A stretch of 64,000 nt of DNA from Phoma sp. XZ068. Taxonomy: Eukaryota; Ascomycota; Dothideomycetes; Pleosporales; Didymellaceae. The position numbers and the translations under genes were made by a program. Numbering within the stretch: position 1 is the stretch's first letter; each line of letters starts with the position of its first letter. The DNA lies in contig RBKR01000023.1 in assembly GCA_004835665.1 (NCBI GenBank), positions 186,001 to 250,000 on the forward strand, given 5' to 3'. Shown piece by piece: positions 47,159 through 58,062 of the stretch. The notes below the pieces were generated by a model. It had not been told where the DNA came from, made no database searches, and worked only from the letters and a program-made list of their open reading frames with translations.

Positions 47159-48011
47159 CCTGTGTCAAGACAGTGCTCTAATCCATCAAGATTGCATTGG
47201 CACGGTTGCATTGGGCTCGAGGCTAGCACCCCGACCACTTAAAAATGTACTGTTCTGGTGAGCTCCAACCACATAGCATAATGCGAGGAGCAATGTGCCT
47301 TTGAAAGATTTCTGTATACATTCGCTGCCAGATCCTGTAGTTGACGCAGCAATTTGCCGGAGGCATCTTATGCCGAGCTTCCAAATTGCCGAGTCAGTTT
47401 CAGCTTCAAAACACCTTGCGAGGCATTTGACTTATCCGAAGAGATATGTGCTAGCTGTCAATTGGTTGACGGAGAAGATAATGTTCACTCAGCTACAATG
47501 CATGATTTCACTTCATATGGGACAATGACATGGATAATATTGGGAAAGTGCGACTAGGTTGGCAAAACTAAGCTTTGGAGTTGCAAGACACGGGCAGATG
47601 AATTGTGAACCATATGTTGATTCCAAAGTATGTAGCTACTTTGAGTGTAACTTTTACATACTCGTATCCCCGAGCCATGCATGTGACGGCTTTTTGCTTC
47701 ACCGAACCTGGGATCCAACCCTTGACACGCAAACTTTTCGTTGTTGTAAGAAGATCGACCTTGCAGAACGCGAACCAGTCATTTGCGAGAGTTGCCCTTG
47801 AGGTGATGAACGCAGAAGTTTTCAAAACTGGGAATGAGTTGAGCTAATGAGCATGACTGGGCCGCATTCCGGTCTTAATGAAGACTTGGAAGTCCGTGGT
47901 AAGTTGAATCGCAAATTCACACCCATCAAATGCCAATTTGAGCTTTTCTCTTCACTGAATCGTCGATTGAGTATGATGCTTTTGCAAAGGAATCAGCTAG
48001 CTTGACAGAAG
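47159..48011. other. Convergent intergenic gap
   Basis: Between the F-box gene (+) and the ankyrin-type gene (-). Only short frames without features. Confidence 0.5.
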
Positions 48012-49451
48012 TCAATGATCCCCGAGGTCTTCGGAACCAGGGCAGTGGAAGGTGTAAGCCACGTAGACACCTTTGTCTTTGCAGTTGGCGCGGACCAGAT
48101 GGTGCGGAGGCCGGTAACTCGTACCCAGCACTTCCACTTTCCTTAGAATTGCTCTTTTAAGTTCTTTGTAAATCTCAGATCCAAATTGAGCGAGCTCACA
48201 TGTGCTTTTCTCCACAGGCGGATCCACTCTGGCTTCAGGATCTACACCACTGTCCAGGAGGAAATGAATCATAGACAGGTTACCGATCATGATAGCTGTT
48301 CGGAGTGCGAAGGGGTAATCGGCGTACGCGTTGACCGAAAGAGCGGCCTTGGCCAAGGGAAGACTGTGCTTGTAGACAGCCAGGTTAAGCAGGTATTGTA
48401 TGTTGATGCCGCCAGACAGGTTGAGCTCAGTGTTGAATTTATCGTGCTCATACAACAACCCTTCATTGATGCAGAATCGGAGAGCTGGTTCTGGTTCGGA
48501 GCTTGCAAGAAGCCCGTGAACAATGTAGTTCTTGTAGCTGCAGAGGCTATGTTGCATATAGCCAAGATTGCGTATTTTGTTCAGAATCGGGAGGCCGCCA
48601 GTTGCCACGGCCTGTTGAATCCAGCTTCCCACGGTACTCAGAGGCGGTGTAGGAAAGCGCTTATAACCCCATCTCAACAAGGCCGATGCTACAGTCCAGC
48701 TGCCATCACTCATTGCTCTGTTCATCGAATTGGTAATAACTCGAGACTGCAGCTTCTTGCGACTATCGGATTCTTGGCCTGCGTCGAAAGTGTCGGTCGC
48801 TGATAGAAGCATCTCCACGAGCGGCAGACTGTCCACTTCCGTTGCAATGTAGACAGCATAACCAAAAATACTACTTTTACCCCATGGATCGACACCAGTT
48901 TCGAGAACAGCTGCTACCAGAGCTCCGTGCTGGATGTACAATGCAACCGCTAGAGCAACAATATCTCTTCGACCATCTTCTCCATCCTGGCGTTGTAATA
49001 AAGTGGGCGCAATTGCGAGGTTGACAGGGTAGGAGCAATGCTCGACTATGACCTGAGTCATAGTTTTGAGCAAGCGGTTTCGTGGCACAGAGGCCACGAA
49101 ACTGTCAAGGCTCATGAACTTGTCGACGGTCGCATGAATGAGGGATGGAAGGAACCTCGGAGCTCCGTTCAAAGACTTCAACCGATACTTCAAAAACAAG
49201 GTAAGATTGTTCTCGAGCAGTTTCTTCGCTTCACGCGCCTTGAACTTGCTGATTGGCTGCCTGGCAAATAGCTCTCCGGTGATGTAGTTGCAGAAGCTTC
49301 CTGCTGAATGTCAGCTGTGTATAGCTCAAATTAAACTTTGCGGTTTACTGGAGACCTCGCGCGCCCTTGCAGACTGGCGAGCGCTGACGGTGGTAACATA
49401 AATCCCGATGATCTGCTAGAACACCTCCGGAGGTAGGTCGAGCAGCAGCAT
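48012..49451 (-). pseudogene. Ankyrin-repeat-like gene with a premature TAG at codon 12
   Basis: Exons 49451-49349 and 49303-48012 (45 nt intron, GTAAAC...CTGACATTCAG) form an exact 465-codon frame whose only fault is TAG at 49418-49416. The start MLLLDLPPEVF and the continuation after the stop (QIIGIYVTTVSARQSARARE) fit the N-terminus of fungal F-box-like/ankyrin proteins. ELFARQPISKF follows. The body has ankyrin-like helices (ALVAAVLETGVDP; FALRTAIMIGNLSMIHFLLDSGVDPEA). The intact downstream frame suggests a recent nonsense change, a base-call error or readthrough. No in-frame ATG lies soon after the stop; an internal Met start would drop the conserved N-terminus. Confidence 0.7.
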
Positions 49452-49848
49452 GATGTTGTTTGGCAACACCACTGCTGCAAGCATGTGTGTATGTGTGGTG
49501 ATGGACCAGGCGGAAAGGGTTGACTATCGTTAGTTAATATACTGCCGGAAGGCATCCATTTGAAGCTAAGACTTCTGACCTGGTAAAGGTCACAGCGTGG
49601 ATAGAATTGATATTATAATCTAGTTGTTGCATTCGTTAGGTGAGTGCTGTTTACGAGTTGATATAGTGAGATAGGCGATATGAGGTTGTGGGTAAGGAGG
49701 TGAGAGCATCTGCCATAGGTTGATGTCTGACGAAGTGTGTGTGGATGCTGCTTGGATATGTAGGATTCCAAGGACCTGTAATATGAGCCCCTCCAATGTA
49801 ACTTCCATTGGCTGTCACAGCTGCTACAACAAAAGATAAGCAGGATCC
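49452..49848. other. Intergenic
   Basis: About 400 nt upstream of the ankyrin-type gene and downstream of the Cys-rich protein gene. Nothing recognised. Confidence 0.5.
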
Positions 49849-50289
49849 TCATATCGTTCCAAAAACAGCTCCAATAAACGCCAATCCAAGTATCAAGCAT
49901 CGCCAAAAGCACATATTTTGGGCCTGATACAGACTGATGCCTGCAGAACTCGCTTCATTTGGAGACCGCCCGCCAACCATGAAACCGGTTCCGGTAACAT
50001 TTTGTTCTTTCAAACGATTTCTGATCAAATCAGCCCGTTCGCGAATGCAATCATGTGCCGTGTCCCACTCCTCCTGGGTTCCTTCGAAGAGACAATAGTA
50101 GTAGCATCCACTGGGTGCCGGCCCACCAGCATAAATGTCCACCAGACCTCCACAACACCCACTCATTGCAGCCGTGAAGTTCGAAACGGGGCCAATGGAA
50201 TGATATGATCCTCCTCTATTGTTCCGTAGCGACAAAGGTTCAAGCTTCGCGAGGGGATAATTGCCACTGCAGCGGTCCATGGAACCCAT
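49849..50289 (-). CDS. Small Cys-rich protein with C-terminal membrane helix
   Basis: Unrecognised by name, but it has the look of a fungal lineage family of short Cys-rich, single-pass proteins. One exon, 146 residues. Cys at 45, 46, 62, 66 and 81 (MSGCCGG, GCYYYC, HDC) suggest disulphides in a lumenal or outer domain. Residues 128-146 are hydrophobic (FWRCLILGLAFIGAVFGTI) and end the protein, consistent with a tail anchor or GPI-like signal. There is no N-terminal signal peptide from this start (ATG at 50289). Confidence 0.6.
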   Translation of the reverse strand: MGSMDRCSGNYPLAKLEPLSLRNNRGGSYHSIGPVSNFTAAMSGCCGGLVDIYAGGPAPSGCYYYCLFEGTQEEWDTAHDCIRERADLIRNRLKEQNVTGTGFMVGGRSPNEASSAGISLYQAQNMCFWRCLILGLAFIGAVFGTI

Positions 50290-50978
50290 TTTAGGGAGAA
50301 AGGTTGTCGACGATCCAATTTGGTCTTTTATCTGTGGAAGTTGCGGTTGTAGTTTACATGTGCGCCTGTACGAGTCTGAAATATGACCCTTCTACGTAGT
50401 ACTTATCCACATCACAAGCATAGGCTGACGTAGCAAGGCTACATTCGTACATTCGTACTGTATGTTTGAGCATTGGTGTTATCCGGATTGCTGATTCATT
50501 TGAGCCAACAGAAATCGTTCTCTGCGCAGTCACCTCTTAGTTGACATCACACAAGATGGCTGGTGGCTTGGCACACTTGCCGTCGATCCGAAGGCCTCGT
50601 AGCCGCAAAGGATCGGAGATCATCTTCATAGCGACGGCTGTCTCCCTTTGGATACTGCTGGCAAGCCGAGGCGGAGCTGCAAGTTACAGGTTGTGTGTAA
50701 AGTGCAAATGATAATGCGCACGCTTTCGTGAAAGGTTCGCCTGAATGTCGGCATTTCAAGTTGGTCCGGATCGCCGACCGCTCAGCCACCAGCACTACGT
50801 CTTCCATTTCTGTCTTACCAAGTGCACCGTCGCAAACTTAGGATGTCGTCTATACATCGAATTATAATCTGTAGTCACATTTTTGCTGGTGGATTAAATC
50901 TAAGGTAGCAGCAAGCGTTCAGGGAAAGCAGAGGGTACACAACAAGCACGCGCAGATTCCACCTTCGATGCCTTGAGC
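50290..50978. other. Divergent intergenic region
   Basis: Carries promoters of the Cys-rich protein (-) and the Zn2Cys6 gene (+). A minus frame at 50,547-50,807 has no supporting feature. Confidence 0.5.
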
Positions 50979-52538
50979 ATGGTGAGCAGAGGTGGTCGCT
51001 CAAAAGGCTGCTCTAACTGTCGAAAACGGCGAGTGAAATGCGGTGAGTCAATTCAACATGTTTTGTTGCAACATCCGTATTGACGCCTCACAGATGAGAC
51101 CCGTCCAGCTTGTCTACGCTGCAAGAAACGAGGACTTGAGTGTGGCGGCCCGAAAGATGTGACCTGGATCAATCAAAATACCGAATTGCAAAGCGAATCC
51201 TCTCCAGACAATGCTGTGGTCCTTGGTAATTCAACTCCGCCGCCTCAGCTTTCGTATGAGGCATTTAGTGAGACAATATGCCTTGCGTACACGCGCAAGA
51301 ACCTGCTAAGAGGAGGGCCGGTTGAGCTGGCATACAATATGATCGAAGCGCAGGCAGGTACACCATATTTGGGAAATGAAGGTATCAACCTACTTCGACA
51401 ATCTATGCTCAGTCTTTCGATAACCTTTTTTGGGAAACAGCATCGTCAGGACCAAATCACTCGTCGCGGATACGCCCAATACGGTGAGGTTCTACGAAAG
51501 CTCAACTTGCACTTGGCGCGTCCCGAACTACAGACCACCGATGAGACAATACTCACCGCATTGACTTGCATGCTACTTGAGATCTTCCTGCCCACTGGTC
51601 CCAAAAGCTTCTTCAAGCATCATCGAGGCCTAGAGGCAATTATGGCTATGCGTGGGCCCCCAATAGAGAATACTGGAGATACTGCAACCATCTTTCGGGG
51701 ACTGCGGATCTTGTCAATTATCGGCGCACTCGCAGAATCAAGGCCCTCGATCTATGCGAGAGATGAATGGAAGTACGCGCCTCCACCGGCTGATGCAACA
51801 GAACCAATGCTGCTGCAACATCACATCTTTACCTGCTTGGCCGACTGCACACAACTTATGGGTGAGCGCAACGCCCTGCTCGACGGCACTGCACCATTAT
51901 GGAATTACGAACCGCTTCTTCAGCGTGTGCAGAACACATTAGATGATCTCAACAACCTTTACCCCCTATGGCAGCGCTTCAACGCCTCACAAAGAGATCC
52001 AGAAAAACCTCTATCTGCACTAGCCGAAGAGTTGGGCGTCTCGAACCACTACTCGGCCACTGCGTTAATGCTTTACAATACCGTGCACATCTGCATCCGC
52101 CAGATCATCGACTCGCTCGCCCCTTCACCCGAAAACACAGCTCTACGCAATCAAGCCGCCATGACAATCGCCAAGTGTCTCGAACTAAAAGAATACGAAA
52201 GGCGCGAAGGTGCTCATGAGTCCAACACCATCGGCTTCGTCGCCACCAAAGTTGCATGGCAAGCATTGGGCGGCTTCGATTCCCCTGAAGGCAGAAGGCT
52301 GGCGAAAACTGTGAATTCAGCACTCAATGCGGTTTCGCCTATGCCATTGGATGACAAGGAGGCTTGGGAGCAAGCCCGCCCTGAAGACATTAGGGATAGC
52401 TTCTTTGCAAGGTTTGTGAAGAGGGTCCCAGTTGGAATGCAGATTGATGAGGCAAGAGTTGTGGGATTGTTACAGTTGCCGGAGGTGATTGATATTGGGT
52501 ACAAGTACTCCGCACAGATAGCAACTTCGATACCCTAA
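50979..52538 (+). CDS. Zn2Cys6 transcription factor
   Basis: Nuclear regulator. Exons 50979-51042 and 51094-52538 (51 nt intron inside the zinc cluster) give 502 residues. The cluster has Cys at 11, 14, 21, 28, 31 and 38 (GCSNCRKRRVKC, then DETRPACLRCKKRGLEC). The rest matches the fungal_trans_2 style (PF11951): LTALTCMLLEIFLP, FKHHRGLEAIMAMRGP, LYNTVHICIRQIID. The intron after the third Cys is common in this family. The next gene downstream on the same strand is an MDR-type reductase 450 nt away, a plausible target. Confidence 0.92.
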
Positions 52539-52988
52539 TGTTGCATCAACAGCGGTCGCAGTAATATAAGCAGACAGATATATCATGATTGTGGGCTTAG
52601 CGTAGCTAGATAACGATTGTTCTGTGTCCAACACACAACGAAGTTCAGCTGAAGTCGAACGGTTGGTCAGCAACATCAATGTTCAAACCTTGTGTCTTTT
52701 CCAGCTCTGACGGTTCGGATAACACGCAGCGGAAAAGTAAGCACTGAAAGTGCGACTACGATACGATTACAGCACAAAGGGCGTGATTTACGCCACAGCT
52801 GACAAACAACCCCGCATTCTTCGCATCTACACCCCGAACTCCTTAGATACATGTGACGCCCGGGAGTCAGATTACGGAGAACGTACTGTACGGAAAAGCT
52901 AAGAGGAGCTGAAGAAGATAAAGTGGAGCTTTGTCCAATGTTAAGATCATAACTTCGAGAATCACCGCAGTATAATACAAACCAAACA
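52539..52988. promoter_or_regulatory. Promoter region of the MDR reductase
   Basis: 450 nt between same-strand genes. No ORF worth calling; it ends in an A-rich leader (CAAACCAAACAATG). Confidence 0.45.
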
Positions 52989-54245
52989 ATGACTGCCACT
53001 ATGAAAGCCATCACCGTCGCCTCAGCAGGCGCACAACCTCAAGTCACCAGCGACCTCCCAATCCCTGAGCCTGGCGAAGGTCAGATACTCATCAAATCCA
53101 TCTACACTGCCATCAACCCTGTGTACGAACCCCAACCTTTCACCCTACCACAATCGCCCCGTCCCAATAATACTGACACTACATGCGAACATACGCACTA
53201 ACATAATGTACAGCGACGCTATCATGGCCGAAATGGGTGTGATGGTAGAGTCTTGGCCCTTCTCGCCCGGCTGCGATGCCGGTGGTGTTGTCGTAGCCAC
53301 AGGACCGAACGCGATCTCACCGTTCGGCAAACCCTTCGAAAAAGGCGAGAAGGTGTTTGGATGTACGAAGCTTGGCGCCCCTGGGCACTCTCCATGGGGA
53401 GAATATGTGCGTCTCTACTTACCAAAATGAGTCGTGGGAACTTGAGACTGATAGACAATGTGTAGTACTTGATGGAAGCCTGTGTTGCTCTTACTGTCCC
53501 GCCGAAGCTCACTCTTGAAGCAGCGAGCACACTTGGTGTTGGACTCTTGACTGCGAGCGTGGGCGTGTTTTCCTGCCTGGATATCCCTTTGCCTAAATCT
53601 GCCTCCACTGGTGTCGAGTCAGGTGGTAATGAGTCCGAGAAGCCCTGGGCGCTCGTCCTTGGCGGCGCGTCCAGTGTCGGGTTCGCTGCCGTTCAGCTCC
53701 TTCGTGCGAGCGGTCACCGTGTCGTAACAACATGCTCTGAGCGCTCAACATCCCTGTTGGAAGGACGAGGTGCGAGTTGTGTGTCCTACAGGCTCGAGGC
53801 AGACGATCTAATCACGCGTGTGGCCAGCGTAACGAATGGACAGGTGCGGTATATCTTCGATGCCGTGGGTCAGAACAACGACCTCGTTGTCGCACTTATG
53901 GGCGTGCTTGCAAGGAATGCTGCGAGCCGTGAAGGGGGTGGAGTAGACGATGTGGGAAAAGTCGCGTTCACGTCTACGAATGCTTTTGCTCCGCTCCCCG
54001 TTGCAAACAATCTCACTACACAGGCGATCCAACTCGGCCCTATCGGCCGCCAGGAAGCGAAGACGCTCAACGATGCCGTGGGTGAGTATAATCCGGTGTT
54101 GTACGGACTGCTGGATAGTGGAAAGGTGGTGGTCGGTCCATATCAGCTTGAGGGCCAGGGTATCGAGGGAATCCTTGGAGCGTGGAATGTGCAAAAGAGC
54201 GGGAAGGTAGCGGGCAAGGTCATTATCAAGATTGCAGACGAGTAA
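52989..54245 (+). CDS. Zinc-independent medium-chain reductase (quinone/trans-enoyl reductase type)
   Basis: NADPH-dependent oxidoreductase of the MDR superfamily. Exons 52989-53122, 53214-53406 and 53466-54245 (introns 91 and 59 nt) give 368 residues. The N-terminal GroES-like half has INPVDAIM, SWPFSPGCDAGGVVV and GEKVFGC. The NADP-binding Rossmann motif is LVLGGASSVGFAAVQLLRASGH (about 220-240), followed by IFDAVG. The catalytic-zinc Cys/His set of alcohol dehydrogenases is missing, so this is the quinone-reductase or stand-alone enoyl-reductase type seen as partners of polyketide synthases. No synthase is present in the window. Start at the first Met (Met5 is an alternative). Confidence 0.88.
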
Positions 54246-54714
54246 ACGTGTGGTGAGTACTCGTGGGACGGAGAGGGGTGTATGGAGACGAAAGTGGTTC
54301 AGATAACAGGAACTTTACTAGCTGGTTTGGAGTTTGCGTGGGTTTGTAAGTTGACGTTGTTGCATGATCCAAGTCTGTTTGGTCATAAACTCGTCCTAGC
54401 GACCAATAATGGCAATAATACGATTGGCTTATCTGGACTGCTTGTTCATCATAGTTCGTTCTCCTATCCAAATATTTGTGGATTAGAGGCCCAATCATGG
54501 AACGTCCAGCACACTGGACGTCATCTGAAGAGCTGGCCGATTCAGATTGTATGAGAAAGGAGACGTGTGTGGAAGGGCACAGTGACTGGAAGGAAGGTTG
54601 ATGTACAATCTATTCGTCGACTCGAATCAGGAATTGTCGTGCCAAGCAGTGCCCGACGTCCGGCTCTTCTAAGTATACAGGTCGCAATTCATCCCAATCA
54701 CTCGTCCGTTGCAT
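54246..54714. other. Convergent intergenic gap
   Basis: Shared 3' flank of the reductase (+) and QCR8 (-). Nothing recognised. Confidence 0.5.
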
Positions 54715-55222
54715 TTACTCCTCGTCAGCGAACTCAGCACGGCCCTGCTTGGAGTTGAGGTACTCGTTCCTGCGCATGTCAGTATGCTGGGCTGAATGCT
54801 GCGCTGCCACTACCACGCCCGTGATCCATCGCAAACTCACCTCTCGATCGCCCACTGCATAGTGGCGTAGCCGGCAATCAGCGGGGGGACGAAGTACAGG
54901 ACCTGGTTCCGCGAGCGGCGGACAACGTTCCAGAAGCCCTTGCGGATGAAAGTGGCCATGGGACGCTGCCTGTTGGGGCTGAGCGAGTAGGTAACGACGC
55001 CCTTGCCGGGTCGGCCACCGCCCTCATAGGGGTTGCCCCAGGAGCCAATGTGCCATCTGTGTGCGGTCAGCGTGCTGCCCAATTGACCGTTGTAGTGTGT
55101 GTGGTGTTTTGCGCCGGAGCCGGGCGTGCGTCGGGCGGCGAAGGGGAGAGCGATTGCGGGCGCGGGGCGCGGACGTACGTGGGCTTGTGCCTTGCGTTGG
55201 GATCGGAGCCGCCGCCAGCCAT
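54715..55222 (-). CDS. QCR8: Cytochrome bc1 complex subunit 8 (QCR8)
   Basis: Small inner-membrane subunit of respiratory complex III. Exons 55222-55179, 55056-54841 and 54769-54715 (introns 122 and 71 nt) give 104 residues. Family features include HIGSWGNPYEGGGRPGKGVV, the segment SLSPNRQRPMA, a basic patch before a single transmembrane helix (QVLYFVPPLIAGYATMQWA), and the short C-terminus with NEYLNSKQGRAEF. The N-terminus MAGGGSDPNARHKPT is usual for filamentous fungi. Confidence 0.95.
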
Positions 55223-55540
55223 TGTGAGATGTGTCGTCGGGTGGTGGGAGGTGCAATTGGGGTGGTGGGTTGACGTTGAGAAGGGCTGCCAGAGCTCGCA
55301 GCGGACGTTGCTTCCGCGCTAGTGAGTGCGCTTGGCGTTGGCTCAATTGAGGCTGACGTGATTGGCTGCACAACCCCAAGTCGGGACATCACTGCAAGCA
55401 CATGTTCACGACGTTGGTGGAGGTGGAGACTGTATGGGAGAATAGAAAAGATGCATCGTGAATCAATACAGGCAGTCTTGTCCGCTCATACCACCTGCTA
55501 CGGCAGTGTCGCGTGACGCGTGTCCAGCACGCAGCTACTA
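55223..55540. other. QCR8 promoter / 3' flank
   Basis: 318 nt between two minus-strand genes; no feature recognised. Confidence 0.5.
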
Positions 55541-55930
55541 TCAGATCAGACGGAAAACCAGCACGAAGAACACCACAATAAGCAGCACAAACGGCAACAT
55601 CATCCGCACGCTCTCCAAATTGCCACTCTGAACCATCTCGTTGTTTGCCTCAATGTCTGCCTCGCTATACTGCGGGCGCTGCCCAGCCGGCCATAGCTGC
55701 CCGTAACGGTTGCCGGGCGCCGACTCGTACAGCTCTCCCTCTGGCGACTTGAACGTGTAGACCTGAGTATCGGCGTCGTAGCCAATGCGCTCGAAGCCCT
55801 CAGGGAGGCGAGACGAGTCCTGCGACCCAGGTCAGTACAACGTGCAAAGCGCACGGAGTGTGGGAGAGGCCGTTTGATGGCCTGCAAGTTTGGTTGTAAG
55901 ACGTACATCATCATAATCTTTGTAAGCCAT
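55541..55930 (-). CDS. Small tail-anchored protein, 100 residues
   Basis: Function unknown. Exons 55930-55907 and 55819-55541 (87 nt intron) give 100 residues. The N-terminal cytosolic part holds LPEGFERIGYDADTQVYTF followed by KSPEGELYESAPGNRYGQLW. The last ~20 residues (MMLPFVLLIVVFFVLVFRLI) form a single hydrophobic helix ending at the C-terminus, as in tail-anchored ER or mitochondrial proteins. Both splice sites are canonical (GTACGT; CTGACC...CAG), and the codon pattern looks coding. Confidence 0.75.
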
Positions 55931-58062
55931 TGCGCAAGCTGTGTGGAGCTGAGTATTGGGAAATGGTCAGTTTGGAGTCAGGCCAGCACGGAGAAACGAG
56001 CGTGGGAGCTTTGTGTGCAGCAATAAAAGTACTGGTGTGTGATGTCGGTGTAGTGAGTTGTTTGAGTTTAGAATCAGCAATGAGAACGTCCAGTATCTGC
56101 CTCGTACTTGAGTGCGCCCGTGCCGTGACCTGATCAAGCAGCGACGTGCGACGTTTGGGGCTGTGAAGTTGCAAGCGCCCACTCTCCTCAGGCATCCCGC
56201 ATGGCCAAGGCATTAGCTCTCACGAACGTCCTCATTCGCACGACAGCAGCAATCCTCTGAGACAAGTTCGTAATGACAAACGTCTTGAAAGATCTCTTGG
56301 AATGCAGAAAGCAAGCTGTTGGATCAAGAGCAAACGCTAAACATCGTATCGGGCAGAAATACGGTCGACGATCCTTGCGTTGGAGTCAAACGCACGAGCG
56401 AAGGTATTCCACGCTCTCCTCTCACCATGTGAGTCAACACCTCGCATACGCACTATCGGATGCAGTGCGGTTCATACAGTGCCTCTTTCCTTCCCTTACC
56501 TTTTTTCGTTCCCTTGCAATGCGTCGCTCAGTTCAGCTTTTGCTTGGCTTCTCCCTGTTGTCCAAATGCACTTGGTTTGTGCGCGCCTTTGCTTCGACGA
56601 GGAGCCCACACCGAACTCTCTGACCAGGGTTCTGTACCTAGGTACTTTCGTCTGCAAATCAAATCAGGATCAACTCGAACCCCGTGAGCTCTAGCAAATT
56701 TGCGAGATCGAAGAGACTGAAGCTGTCTTTTACTTTGCAGATGCTGCTCTCGTCAAACCGCCGAGAGCTGTAACAAACGCAACAAGCCATTCACCCAAGG
56801 ACTACGACTCGCTGTTGAGTATGGCTAGTTTGGCTGGGAGAGACTCTTGCTTACAGCTGGTGCTGATCGGAATGATCAATACGATAGGAACAGAACACAA
56901 GTAGCACAGTAACAGTCTATCACCGGTCCGTACATTTGGCCAAGCTCTTGCTGGTCCACCGAGAACATTTCCGTAACTGAAAAGACAGCGTCTTTGGCAC
57001 AACTACAGAAGAACTGGCTTACGATAGGAGCGGCGAAGGATCATTGCTCTCCGGAACAGCAGTGGCAGGTCACGGCTCAAGAACGTATGGCCCCACAGAT
57101 TACCAGGGTGCCAGACTTACATCGACAGGACTTCAAGCAGTGTATATACACAGCCAGTATGATTGAATAAGGAGTATGCACGTTGAAATAAGGTAGCGAC
57201 CAACAGGTCGCGTTTGAAATGCTAACTCTTTTCATACCCGCACATACGAAGGGATGTGCCGAATTGCCGTTCGTCCATTAGATTCTACCCTCTTTGGAGG
57301 CTCTCGCAGATCCATCGCAACGACATGTGTCTGACGAGACGATGAGATCGTCCGGCTCGATCAACACAGCACCGCACTCGCTCTGACTGAAGATATGCTT
57401 TCATGCCAAAGAGGTTGCGGGGGACTGGTCGTCGCAGGAGCGATGACGCTACCCACTGTGGACCGAGAATCTGGGGACCAGGCCCACAGCATACGATGAC
57501 TACTTCATTGCAGCCTCACACTTGTCAACGGTTCTGGGTGTTTGACAGTTGCAGAACAAGCGGCAATCATGCCAGCGACATGAGATCCTGTTTTCCTTGA
57601 TCACTCCCAGAGTCGGAAATTTAGCTGGCGATGTTTGCTCATCGGGGCGCCGCGTTGTAGGAGCCACAGCGCGCTTTCCGTTCTCGGCCAACCAGCAAGA
57701 ATGCGCCTCCAGCAACTTCCAGCAATGCAAGCGACCGGCTAGGTTATCGCCTTTGTTCGGTCAGCTGCACACGCATCATCGAGGTGACCAAATCCACATT
57801 TACTTCCTTGACATTCGACTCGAAGCAAACCGTCATCGTTCGTCGTTCCAGATCGTTTCCGCCACTGCACCGCCTCATCTTGCGTGATCCTAGCGCAGCG
57901 ACGTCACTGGCCAGCGGCTCATTGGAACCAAGCCGGCATAAGCCTGCCGAGACCGTAGATAAGGAATACCACGCCTCACTTCGAAGGCTTGTCCACCTCT
58001 GGTACTCCTTCGTGCTCTTTTCGCACACATTCAGCTCACGCAACTCGCAACCACATCAACCG
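55931..58062. other. Long intergenic region upstream of VCX1
   Basis: About 2.1 kb with no recognised gene. Frames at 56,273-56,694 (+) lack features. The frame of VCX1 runs open upstream to 57,784 but contains no ATG before 58,063. A single GTGGCAGG element (57,062-57,069) is close to the calcineurin/Crz1-type consensus, but it is too short to claim. Confidence 0.45.

Noticed and set aside
49410..49418. Programmed stop-codon readthrough (TAG CAG context) in the ankyrin gene
   Set aside because: The downstream hexamer only partly matches the strong CAR-YYA readthrough signal; kept as a remote alternative to a nonsense mutation.
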